A stretch of DNA of 64,000 bases. It comes from Sphingomonas sp. S2M10. Lineage in GTDB: Bacteria > Pseudomonadota > Alphaproteobacteria > Sphingomonadales > Sphingomonadaceae. This document shows, in pieces, positions 50,097 through 59,584 of the stretch; position 1 is the first letter of the stretch; every line of letters begins with the position of its first letter. The stretch spans positions 310,001-374,000 of the forward strand of contig NZ_JAAILI010000008.1 of assembly GCF_012650175.1 (NCBI RefSeq), written 5' to 3'. Under the pieces are notes generated by a model, which saw nothing but the letters and a program-made list of their open reading frames with translations, was not told the origin of the DNA and did not search any database. The position numbers were made by a program, and so were the translations under genes.

Positions 50097-50872
50097 CAAT
50101 GCGTCTCCAGCAGTTCGCGATATTGGCCGAAGCGGCCGCCTCTGGTCAGCGCAGCCAGCGTCTTGTCGATGCTCTGCAGCAGCGCGGGTACGGTGACATC
50201 CCCCGGATGCACGCCGAGCCGCATTGCCGGGCGGCGGGGCAGCAGCGCGCGGGCGAGCGCGGCCACCGCCAGCGACGAGGCGATCCGGCTCTTGCTGCGG
50301 CTGGCCCAGGTGATCACCGGGCCCTTCGCCAGCACGCGATCCTGCTGCTGCGGCGCCCAGACGCGGAAATGGTCCTCGGCCAGCGCGAAGTCGAGGTCGC
50401 GCAGCGCCTCGCGGGCGCCGTCACCATAGAGCCAGGCGGGTGCGATGAAGCCGGTGACCGGGCGGCCGATAATGTCCTCCACCAGCGCCCGGCCTCGCAC
50501 CATCCGGTCGCGTGCGGTGGCATAGTCGAGGCCGAGAAACTCCCCCTCGCCCGCCGTCATGTGCTTGGCCTTGAACCGAGCGCCGGCAGAGGCATGCTCG
50601 GAGACATCCTTGTGGAACCAGCCGTGCAGGAACATCTCGATACCGGCATCGGCCCAGCCGCGCAGCCGGGTGGCGAACGGACTGCCCGGGACCAGCGGTG
50701 CCGATCCCCAATGGTCCGGCACCACCAGCATCGCATAGCGCGGCGCACCGATATGCTGCAGGAACAGCTCGGAAAGCTGGTCCACCGCGCCCTCGGATCG
50801 GGGCCCGACATCGTGGATCGATGCAAGCAGGCTGGGGCCTTGGGGCCCTTGAGGGCGGGTAGTTGCGGTCAT
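50096..50872 (-). CDS. Polysaccharide deacetylase-like protein (DUF2334 type)
   Basis: 258 residues from ATG 50872; sequence upstream in frame is not protein-like. The start LLASIHDVGPRSEGAVDQL has the His-Asp pair of DUF2334/NodB-like deacetylases (HDV), AMLVVPDHWG, EMFLHGWFHKDV with metal-binding HGWxH, and TGFIAPAWLYGDGAREAL. The C-terminal RLGVHPGDVTVPALLQSI supplies the late His. It is translationally coupled to the glycosyltransferase, so the pair probably adds a sugar and removes its acetyl group. Cytoplasmic; no signal peptide. Confidence 0.88.
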   Translation of the reverse strand: MTATTRPQGPQGPSLLASIHDVGPRSEGAVDQLSELFLQHIGAPRYAMLVVPDHWGSAPLVPGSPFATRLRGWADAGIEMFLHGWFHKDVSEHASAGARFKAKHMTAGEGEFLGLDYATARDRMVRGRALVEDIIGRPVTGFIAPAWLYGDGAREALRDLDFALAEDHFRVWAPQQQDRVLAKGPVITWASRSKSRIASSLAVAALARALLPRRPAMRLGVHPGDVTVPALLQSIDKTLAALTRGGRFGQYRELLETH

Positions 50873-51079
50873 CCGATCGTTCTTTGCTGCAGGTGCGAGC
50901 GATATAGACCGCCCGAACGGGGCGGCAAGCGGGCCGAATTTCGTCTTTTTTGAACGCTTGAAACTTAAAGCGTTAGACGACGCGACTTGCATCGACCCGC
51001 ACCGGCGCCGTCACAACTCGGCGCTACGGGCTGGCCTGCATGCATTCCCCCCCCCTCCGGGTGGAGCGTTAGCCGCCTA

Positions 51080-52903
<1,824 letters not shown>

Positions 52904-53064
52904 CGCATCCGTCCTCCTGCCCCCGCCCTAGCGCGGGCGGGCGGTCGCGCCTAGACGAGGCATCGTTTCGACAAGCTGAACGGTCGCATGATCCCGAACG
53001 TCCGCGTGCGACGTTGAGCCTGGTCCGACATCACCGGCCGCCGATCGAAGGAAGAGTCACTCGC

Positions 53065-53820
53065 ATGGTCCGTCGCAACATCGCGCTGTTCGTCCTTTGG
53101 CTACCGCTCGCCGGTTGCGGCGGCTCCGACCGCGCCGACACACCGGTGAACGAGGCGCGGCCAAGCCGCCAGGCGACCGCGACCCCGCCCGCGACGCCAT
53201 CGGCGCCCGTGCCGCGCCCCTCGGCAACCGCTACGGAGGCGGCGATGGCGCCCCGCAGCTGCGCTGCAGAGATCGGCGCGGCGGCAGCGGAAAAGCGGGT
53301 GAAGATCTGCATCAACGTGTCCCCCGCGACGCACCCGCCCTGCAACGCCGCCAACAGCTGCGCGATGATCGAGGATGAGATCGCGCGGAGCTGCGCGCTG
53401 TTCGACGGCGACGGGGAGCCGGTGCCGGGCTGCGTCGTCGATCCCAAGGGCCCGCAGGCGGCCGCCGACGTGGTGCGCCGCTATTATGCCGCGATCGACG
53501 CCCGCGACTTTGCCACCGCCTGGACGCAATGGGGGGACGAAGGCAAGCCGGGCCAGACGCTGCAGGCGTTCGAGCAGGGCTTTGCCCATACCCGTTCGAC
53601 AGGCGTCACGATCGGCAGGCTTGGGCCGAGCGAAGGTGCGGCGGGTTCCCTGTACCAGACGGTCCCCGTGACGGTGGAGGCGAGGTTGGACGACGGCACC
53701 GCCCAGCGCTTCACCGGCACCTACACCGTGCGCCGGATCAACGATGTCGACGGCGCGTCCGCGTCCCAGCGGCGCTGGCACCTCGATGCCGCGCAGTTGC
53801 GCCCGGCTGCCGCACGGTAG
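53065..53820 (+). CDS. Predicted lipoprotein, unknown function
   Basis: 251 residues from ATG 53065. The N-terminus MVRRNIALFVLWLPLAGCGG is a lipoprotein signal with lipobox LAGC. An Ala/Thr/Pro-rich linker (about 25-70) follows, then a Cys-containing domain (SCAAEIG, KICINVSP, PPCNAANSC, SCALFDGDGEPVPGC) and a C-terminal NTF2-like domain (VVRRYYAAIDARDFATAWTQWGDEGK to RRWHLDAAQLRP). NTF2-like domains often bind small ligands. Convergent with the small conserved gene; no pathway link is evident. Confidence 0.82.
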   Translation: MVRRNIALFVLWLPLAGCGGSDRADTPVNEARPSRQATATPPATPSAPVPRPSATATEAAMAPRSCAAEIGAAAAEKRVKICINVSPATHPPCNAANSCAMIEDEIARSCALFDGDGEPVPGCVVDPKGPQAAADVVRRYYAAIDARDFATAWTQWGDEGKPGQTLQAFEQGFAHTRSTGVTIGRLGPSEGAAGSLYQTVPVTVEARLDDGTAQRFTGTYTVRRINDVDGASASQRRWHLDAAQLRPAAAR

Positions 53821-53840
53821 CGCCCGCCCCGCCGATCGTC

Positions 53841-54152
53841 TCAGTGCGGGAAGTTGGTGTCGATGAAGATCCGGGTGAACTCGCCCGGATCGGGCTCATG
53901 GCCCTGGGCTTCGACGAACTTCTGCCGTCCGTTCTGCCAGACCTCGAGGATGGCGCCCTGCATGCCGTCCTGGAACCCCAGCTTGTCCTCGACGATGTCG
54001 CGCCACGGACCCTCGGCTTCGAACGCCTCGTGGAGCTTGGGTTCCATCGCGGTCAGGTCGGCATCGGTCTTGGGATCGAGATGGCCGATCGCATCGAGCA
54101 CATAGCAGTCGAGCAGCTTGAGGAAGGGCTTGTTGGTGTAGCGATCGGTCAT
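53841..54152 (-). CDS. Small conserved hypothetical protein downstream of glmU
   Basis: 103 residues: YTNKPFLKLLDCYVLDAIGHLDP, then AMEPKLHEAFEAEGPWRDIVEDKLGF, and EVWQNGRQKFVEAQGHEPDPGEFTRIFIDTNFP. Acidic and probably helical; no motif I can name. ATG overlaps the glmU stop by ATGA (54149-54152), so it depends on glmU translation. The composition and fixed ending suggest a real conserved protein. Confidence 0.8.
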   Translation of the reverse strand: MTDRYTNKPFLKLLDCYVLDAIGHLDPKTDADLTAMEPKLHEAFEAEGPWRDIVEDKLGFQDGMQGAILEVWQNGRQKFVEAQGHEPDPGEFTRIFIDTNFPH

Positions 54153-55501
54153 TTGGCGGCCTTTCGTGCCTGCATGGTTGCACGGAAGGTCGTGGCCCAG
54201 CCCTGCTTCTTCAATGTTTCGGGCCGCGTAACGGCCAGCGCATCGGCTTCGACGTCGCGGGTGATCACCGATCCGGCGCCGATGATCGCCCCGTCGCCGA
54301 TCGCCACCGGCGCCACCAGCGCGCTGTTCGATCCGATGAACGCGCCCGCGCCGATCACCGTCTGCTGCTTGAGGAAGCCGTTGTAATTGCAGGTGATCGT
54401 GCCCGCGCCGATGTTCGCGCCGGCGCCGATGCGGGCGTCGCCGAGATAGCTGAGATGGTTGGCCTTGGCGCCCTTGCCGAGCACCGCGTTTTTCAGCTCG
54501 ACGAAATTGCCGACATGGGAGTCCGCCTCCAGCACCGCGCCGGGCCGCAGCCGGGCAAAGGGGCCCACGGTGGCGCCGCTGGCGATGGTCGCGCCCTCGA
54601 TATGGCTGAACGCGCGCAGCACCACCCCGTCCGCCACGGTGACGCCGGGGCCGAACACGACGTTGGGTTCGATCGTCACGTCGCGGCCGATCTGCGTGTC
54701 GTACGCGAACCACACCGTCTCGGGCGCGATCAGCGTCGCGCCCTCGGCCATGGCGCGGGCACGGCGAGCCTGCTGCCACGCCGCCTCCACCGCCGCCAGT
54801 TCGCCCCGACTGTTGACGCCGGTGACTTCGGCGACGTCGGTCTCGATCACCGCCGCGACCCGCCCGTCGCCATTGGCGATCTCGACGATGTCGGTCAGAT
54901 AATATTCGCCGGCCGCATTCTCGTTGCTCAGCCGGTCGAGCAGCGCGAACAGATCGGGCCCGCGCACCGCCATCAGCCCGGAGTTGCACAGGGTGACTGC
55001 GCGCTCCTCGGCGCTCGCATCCTTATACTCGACGATCTTCGCCAGCCGGTCGCCCCCCGCGACGATCAGCCGGCCATAGGCGCCCGGATCGGCCGGGCGG
55101 AAGCCGAGCACCACCACGGCAGGCGCGTCGTCGCCATGCAGCCGCTCGACCATCCGCCGCATCGTCGCGGTGGTGACCAAAGGCACGTCGCCATAGAGGA
55201 TCAGCACGTCGCCCGCGAAGCCCGCCAGCGCCTCCCTGGCCTGGAGCACGGCATGGCCGGTGCCGAGCTGCTCGGCCTGGTGCGCCGTCTCCGCCCCCAG
55301 CGGCGTGACCGCGGCCTCGACCTGCTCGCGCCCCGCGCCGACCACCACCACTTCGCGCGCGGCGCCCAGCGCCTTCACGCTGTCGATCAGGTGGAGCAGC
55401 ATCGGCCGCCCGGCGATCGGGTGGAGCACCTTGTGCGTGTCGGATTGCATCCGCGTGCCCTTGCCGGCGGCGAGGATGATCGCGGCGATGGGTGCAGTCA
55501 C
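54149..55501 (-). CDS. glmU: Bifunctional UDP-GlcNAc pyrophosphorylase/glucosamine-1-phosphate acetyltransferase GlmU
   Basis: 450 residues from GTG 55501, with GGAG 9 bases upstream. Uridyltransferase half: IILAAGKGTRMQSDTHKVLHPIAGRPM, EQLGTGHAVLQA, LYGDVPL, GEYYLTDIV. Acetyltransferase half: left-handed beta-helix hexapeptides, LRPGAVLEADSHVGNFVELKNA, KANHLSYLGDARIGAGANIGAGTITCNYNGF, and GAGSVITRDVEADALAV. It acts on GlmS product after GlmM, giving UDP-GlcNAc for peptidoglycan, LPS and wecB/wecC here. Upstream in-frame sequence to 55717 is a shadow of gph. Confidence 0.98.
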   Translation of the reverse strand: MTAPIAAIILAAGKGTRMQSDTHKVLHPIAGRPMLLHLIDSVKALGAAREVVVVGAGREQVEAAVTPLGAETAHQAEQLGTGHAVLQAREALAGFAGDVLILYGDVPLVTTATMRRMVERLHGDDAPAVVVLGFRPADPGAYGRLIVAGGDRLAKIVEYKDASAEERAVTLCNSGLMAVRGPDLFALLDRLSNENAAGEYYLTDIVEIANGDGRVAAVIETDVAEVTGVNSRGELAAVEAAWQQARRARAMAEGATLIAPETVWFAYDTQIGRDVTIEPNVVFGPGVTVADGVVLRAFSHIEGATIASGATVGPFARLRPGAVLEADSHVGNFVELKNAVLGKGAKANHLSYLGDARIGAGANIGAGTITCNYNGFLKQQTVIGAGAFIGSNSALVAPVAIGDGAIIGAGSVITRDVEADALAVTRPETLKKQGWATTFRATMQARKAAK

Positions 55502-55586
55502 GTGGCCAGTCTCCGGTCGAAATGGGGTGCAACCCCTGCCACGCCGGACATGGCTTTTCCAGCGCGATGCTGCCATGCGGCGGCCC

Positions 55587-56255
55587 ATGCCCCTTCCCTT
55601 CAAGACCATCGGCTTCGATCTCGACGGCACGCTGCTCGATACCAGCGGCGACCTCGCCGCGACGCTAAACCGCGTGCTGGCCGAGGAGGGCCGGCCGGCG
55701 CTGCCGCTGGATCGCATCCTCTCGATGGTCGGCCGCGGCGTGCATGCGCTGCTGGAACAGGCGGTCGCGGCGACCGGCGGCGGCGATGCGGCGGTGGTGG
55801 CGCGGCTCTACCCGCGCTTTATCGACACCTATGCCGCGCACAATGCCGAGCATAGCCGCCCCTATCCGGGCGTGGTCGACGCGCTCGAGGCGCTGGCCGC
55901 GCAGGGCATCGCGCTCGCGGTGGTGACCAACAAGCTCGAGGCGCTGACCCTGCCGCTGCTGGAGGCGACCGGCATGCGCCCGCGCTTCGCCACCGTGATC
56001 GGCGGGGACACGCTCGGCCCCGGCACCGCCAAGCCTTCGCCCGCGCCGATCCTGGAGATGGTCCGGCGCTGCGGCGGGCCGGCGGCGTTCGTCGGCGATT
56101 CGACCTATGACGTGCAGGCGGCGCAGGCGGCGGGCGTGCCCGTGATCGCCTGCAGCTTCGGCTTCTCGCAGGTGCCGGTGACCACGCTGGGCGCCGACGC
56201 GGTGATCGATTCCTACGCCGAACTGATCCCAAAACTAGCCCGAATCAGCGTTTGA
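55587..56255 (+). CDS. gph: Phosphoglycolate phosphatase (HAD family)
   Basis: 222 residues. HAD motifs: FKTIGFDLDGTLLDTSGDLAATLN (nucleophile Asp in DLDGT), VVTNKLEALTLPLL (motif II Thr), KPSPAPILE (motif III Lys) and FVGDSTYDVQAAQAAG (GDSxxD, motif IV). The cap sequence MVGRGVHALLEQA is typical of Gph. Clears 2-phosphoglycolate from DNA repair. ATG 55575 is an equally possible start four codons upstream. Divergent from glmU. Confidence 0.92.
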   Translation: MPLPFKTIGFDLDGTLLDTSGDLAATLNRVLAEEGRPALPLDRILSMVGRGVHALLEQAVAATGGGDAAVVARLYPRFIDTYAAHNAEHSRPYPGVVDALEALAAQGIALAVVTNKLEALTLPLLEATGMRPRFATVIGGDTLGPGTAKPSPAPILEMVRRCGGPAAFVGDSTYDVQAAQAAGVPVIACSFGFSQVPVTTLGADAVIDSYAELIPKLARISV

Positions 56256-56288
56256 CACCATCCCCGGCACGGGCGAAACAGCGCGGCG

Positions 56289-56443
56289 TCGGAACGGGAG
56301 AGAATCCGCTCGCCGGATCGCCGAAGGAGCAACCGCCCCGGAAACTCTCAGGCAAAAGGACCTTCCGACCACCACATTCTGGAGAGTGGCGCCGCGCGCG
56401 CCCGCCGACGGGATAGCGATCTCAGGCAAACGGACAGAAGGGG
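56289..56443 (+). promoter_or_regulatory. Tandem glycine riboswitch upstream of serine deaminase
   Basis: Two aptamers are readable. First: GGGAGAG (56296-56302), GCCGAAGGAGCAA (56320-56332), ACTCTCAGG (56344-56352), then AAAAGGACC. Second: GGAGAG (56381-56386), GCCGACGGGAT (56404-56414), ATCTCAGG (56419-56426), AAACGGACAGAAGG. Conserved GGAGAG/CTCTCAGG pairing and the GGACAGA end identify the glycine (gcvT) class. The short linker between them allows cooperative binding. The gene start follows 28 bases later, so control is probably at translation or by a short expression platform. Confidence 0.92.
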
Positions 56444-56470
56444 CCCGCGAAGTTTCAGGAGACGGGTTCC

Positions 56471-57856
56471 GTGGCGATCAAGGGCGTTGGGCCGAATGCA
56501 GGGCCGATCAGCATCACCGACGTGTTCACCATCGGTATCGGGCCGTCGAGCTCGCATACGGTGGGGCCGATGCGCGCGGCGCGGGACTTCGCCGCCTGGG
56601 TGGTCGCCGATGGGCGTAGCGTCACCAAATTGTGCGGCGAGCTGTTCGGCTCGCTGGCGCTGACCGGCAAGGGCCACGCGACCGACCGCGCGGTGATCCT
56701 GGGGCTGGCGGGCGAGCGGCCCGAGGGAGTCGATCCCGATGCGGTCGAGCCGATGCTGGCCACGATCGCGGCGGAGCGCCGCATTGTTCTGGGCGGCAGC
56801 GCCTCGGTTTCCTTCGATCCTGACACCGACCTCAAGTTCCGCAAGCGCCAGTTCCTCCCCGGCCACCCGAACGGCATGAAACTGCGGGCGACCCTGGTCG
56901 ACGGCACGGTGCTTGAGCGGACCTATTTTTCGGTGGGCGGCGGCGCGATCCGGCGCGAGGGCGAGGAAGACGTCTCCGGTCTGAGCGCCGGCACCAACCA
57001 TCCCTTCGCCAGCGCGCGCGAGATGCTGCAGCGCTGCGACGAACTCGGGCTCGACATCGCCGGGCTGATGCTCGCCAACGAGCGCGGCTGGCGCGACGAT
57101 GCCGCGACGCTCGCCTTTGTCGACGGCATTCATGCGGCGATGAACGCGTGCATGGACCGCGGCATGGCACAGGACGGCATCCTGCCGGGCGGGCTGGAAG
57201 TCCCCCGCCGCGCGCGCAAGCTGCACCAGAAGCTGATGGCCCGCGGCCCCCGCGTCGAGCCCGCTTCGGTGCTCGAATGGGTCAGCCTCTGGGCGCTGGC
57301 GGTGAACGAGGAGAATGCCGCCGGCGGCCGCGTCGTCACCGCCCCCACCAATGGCGCGGCGGGGGTGATCCCGGCAGTGCTGCGCTATTATGAATGCTTC
57401 GTCGGCAACGCGACGCAGGACGGCAGCCGCCGCCTGCTGCTCACCGCCGCGGCGATCGGCATCCTCTACAAGCGCCAGGCCTCGATCTCGGCGGCGGAGA
57501 TGGGCTGCCAGGGCGAAGTGGGCGTCGCCTGCTCGATGGCGGCGGCGGGGCTCGCCGCGGCACTGGGCGGCAGCAACGCCCAGATCGAGAACGCCGCCGA
57601 GATCGGCATGGAGCATAATCTCGGCCTCACCTGCGATCCGATCGGCGGGCTGGTGCAGATCCCCTGCATCGAGCGCAACACGATGGGCGCGGTGAAGGCG
57701 ATCAACGCCGCGATGCTCGCGCTCCACGGCGACGGCACGCACAAGGTTTCGCTCGACGCGGTGATCGAGACGATGCGCCAGACCGGCCTCGACATGCGCT
57801 CCAAATACAAGGAGACGAGCCTCGGCGGCCTGGCGGTCAACGTCGTCGAGTGCTGA
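56471..57856 (+). CDS. sdaA: L-serine ammonia-lyase (iron-sulfur type)
   Basis: 461 residues from GTG 56471. Converts L-serine to pyruvate and ammonia. Single-chain form: N-terminal [23 protein letters not shown], then [28 protein letters not shown], and the C-terminal catalytic half with [69 protein letters not shown]. The Cys residues in GCQGEVG, TCDPIGG and IPCIERN are the expected [4Fe-4S] ligands. Control by a glycine riboswitch suggests it removes serine formed from excess glycine by GlyA. Confidence 0.96.
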   Translation: MAIKGVGPNAGPISITDVFTIGIGPSSSHTVGPMRAARDFAAWVVADGRSVTKLCGELFGSLALTGKGHATDRAVILGLAGERPEGVDPDAVEPMLATIAAERRIVLGGSASVSFDPDTDLKFRKRQFLPGHPNGMKLRATLVDGTVLERTYFSVGGGAIRREGEEDVSGLSAGTNHPFASAREMLQRCDELGLDIAGLMLANERGWRDDAATLAFVDGIHAAMNACMDRGMAQDGILPGGLEVPRRARKLHQKLMARGPRVEPASVLEWVSLWALAVNEENAAGGRVVTAPTNGAAGVIPAVLRYYECFVGNATQDGSRRLLLTAAAIGILYKRQASISAAEMGCQGEVGVACSMAAAGLAAALGGSNAQIENAAEIGMEHNLGLTCDPIGGLVQIPCIERNTMGAVKAINAAMLALHGDGTHKVSLDAVIETMRQTGLDMRSKYKETSLGGLAVNVVEC

Positions 57857-57897
57857 GCCAAGGGCGTGGGCCGAGTTTCAGCGCCCTCCACAATACA

Positions 57898-57994
57898 CGT
57901 CATCCCCGCGAAGGCGGGGATCCATTGCCCTGTGGGCTGGGGGAAGGAACCTCGGCATCAGCGCCAATGGATCCCCGCCTTCGCGGGGATGACG
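57898..57994. repeat. Intergenic inverted repeat with perfect 30-bp arms
   Basis: Left arm 57898-57927 starts CGTCATCCCCGCGAAGGCGG; right arm 57965-57994 is its exact reverse complement. Spacer 37 bases. Each arm also folds on itself (ATCCCCGC-GAAG-GCGGGGAT). This is the common intergenic palindrome of sphingomonads and other proteobacteria (REP/REPIN-like). It lies between convergent sdaA and hydrolase genes and may stop transcription from both sides. Confidence 0.88.
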
Positions 57995-58034
57995 GTTGAA
58001 GCGAGGGATACCGTCGGATCCTACCCCAAACACC

Positions 58035-59348
58035 TCAAGGCTGGGCGGGCTTGAACTCGAAGTTCATCCCCGACACGCGGCTCGGCTGGAAGCCCTTCCA
58101 GATCGTCGATGCCGGTGCGCCGGGGCTGAACCCCGCATAGCGGCCGCCCGGCGCGCCTGGCCACTTCCCGTCGTTCGAGTTAGGCACCAGCCCGTCGATA
58201 TAGGCGGCCTTGGCCTCCTCGCCCTTCACATAGCGGTCGAGGAAGGCGGTGATGAAATGCGCCTGCACCGCCATCAGCCGGTCCTTGCGCCACACCGCGT
58301 CCTCGAACCAGTCCAGGTCCCAGAAGCTGTCGCGCATCGCCGGCGGCGCGCCGATCAGCGCGATGCTGTGCGCCGCCTCGCGGAAGGTGAGCAGATAGCG
58401 CGGCGCATGGATTTCCTGCTCGAACAGCGGTCGCACGCCCTTTTCATAGCCGACGACATGGTCCTGGCTGCCGACGATGAACAGCGTCGGCGCGCGGATC
58501 GCCGCCACGCCCGGCGCAGCCCAGAGCGGGGTGCCGTAGAGGTTGCTGGCGGGCGAGATCGCCACCACCGCCTTCAGATCGCCCACCTTGAGGCTGTCCG
58601 CCTTCTCGGCTCCCGCGACATAGGGCGTGAGGGCGCCGCGCGTGGCGCCGGCCACTGCCGGATCGAGCGGCGCGCCCGCTGCGGTGAGCACGCCATAGCC
58701 GCCCATCGAATAGCCGATCAGCGCGGTGCGCGCGGCATCGGCGGCGGCGAACGCGCCCTGCCCGGCCCGTGCCCGCCGCTGCGCCTCGGCCGCGACGAAG
58801 GCGATGTCGAGCGGACGGCTGGTCAGCGGGCCGGCCCGCGCGGCAGGGGTGCGGATCGTGATCGGCGGATCGCGAAAGGCGGGTGCGACCACCACATAGC
58901 CCTTGCTCGCCAGATTCTCGCCGAGCCAGGAAAGCACCTCGGGCGTGTTGCTATAGCCATGGGCGAGGATCACCAGCGGGAAGCGCCCCTTGGCCGCCGC
59001 CGCGCCGGGCGTGGCGAGCCCCGGCACCTCGAAGGGCACGTCGCTGCCCTTCTCGCCCGGCAGCGCGGTGCGATAGCGCGTGCCCGAACCTCTGGCCGTT
59101 GCAGGATACCAGAGCTTGATCGGGATGTGCCGGTCGACGATGGCCGGCTTGTGCCTCCCTTGGAGCGGATCGGCCCGGCCCGGTTGCACCAATTCCATAT
59201 CGGTGACGCCGATGCCGTAGCTGCCGAGCGCGGCCAGTTCCGGCGCATCGACACTTGGCCTGGCCGGCGCCTGCTGCGCGCGCCCCGCACCAATCGCAAA
59301 CATCGCGGCTGCGCAAGCGCCCGCCGCGATCCCGATCCTGCCGATCAT
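58035..59348 (-). CDS. Exported alpha/beta-hydrolase (dienelactone hydrolase/acetylhydrolase type)
   Basis: 437 residues from ATG 59348 (GGGGAGGAGA before it). Signal peptide about 1-25. Core: IPIKLWYPATA, FPLVILAHGYSNTPEVLSWLGENLASKGYVVVAP, nucleophile elbow ALIGYSMGGYGVL (GxSxG), FIVGSQDHVVGYEKG (Asp), and AAHSIALIG (His). The pattern fits PAF-acetylhydrolase-like/dienelactone hydrolase proteins. Secreted, so it may process an ester outside the cytoplasm. It lies downstream of a TonB receptor on the same strand (236 bases), with a terminator-like hairpin between. Confidence 0.86.
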   Translation of the reverse strand: MIGRIGIAAGACAAAMFAIGAGRAQQAPARPSVDAPELAALGSYGIGVTDMELVQPGRADPLQGRHKPAIVDRHIPIKLWYPATARGSGTRYRTALPGEKGSDVPFEVPGLATPGAAAAKGRFPLVILAHGYSNTPEVLSWLGENLASKGYVVVAPAFRDPPITIRTPAARAGPLTSRPLDIAFVAAEAQRRARAGQGAFAAADAARTALIGYSMGGYGVLTAAGAPLDPAVAGATRGALTPYVAGAEKADSLKVGDLKAVVAISPASNLYGTPLWAAPGVAAIRAPTLFIVGSQDHVVGYEKGVRPLFEQEIHAPRYLLTFREAAHSIALIGAPPAMRDSFWDLDWFEDAVWRKDRLMAVQAHFITAFLDRYVKGEEAKAAYIDGLVPNSNDGKWPGAPGGRYAGFSPGAPASTIWKGFQPSRVSGMNFEFKPAQP

Positions 59349-59526
59349 CCGGTCTCCTCCCCTGATCGAGGGGCGGGCGCATCGCGCTGCCCCCTCTTGT
59401 CCCTCCGCCATACTCTACACCGAAGCGCGCGCTTGCAAAGCGTCTCAACCCGCGCCGCAGCATCGAAGGGTCGGCGATCCGCTTGCCAAAATGGCCGCCG
59501 GACACGCCCCCGTAGGCGACATGCAA

Positions 59527-59555
59527 AGGGGGCGGAAGCATCGCCTCCGCCCCCC
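59527..59555 (-). terminator. Terminator-like hairpin after TonB receptor gene
   Basis: GGGGGCGGA (59528-59536) pairs with TCCGCCCCC (59546-59554), 9-base loop. On the minus strand the stem is followed by TTTG. It lies 30-60 bases beyond the receptor stop and should end that transcript. Confidence 0.65.
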
Positions 59556-59584
59556 CCTTGCAGTATCCGATCGCGCGATGTCGA

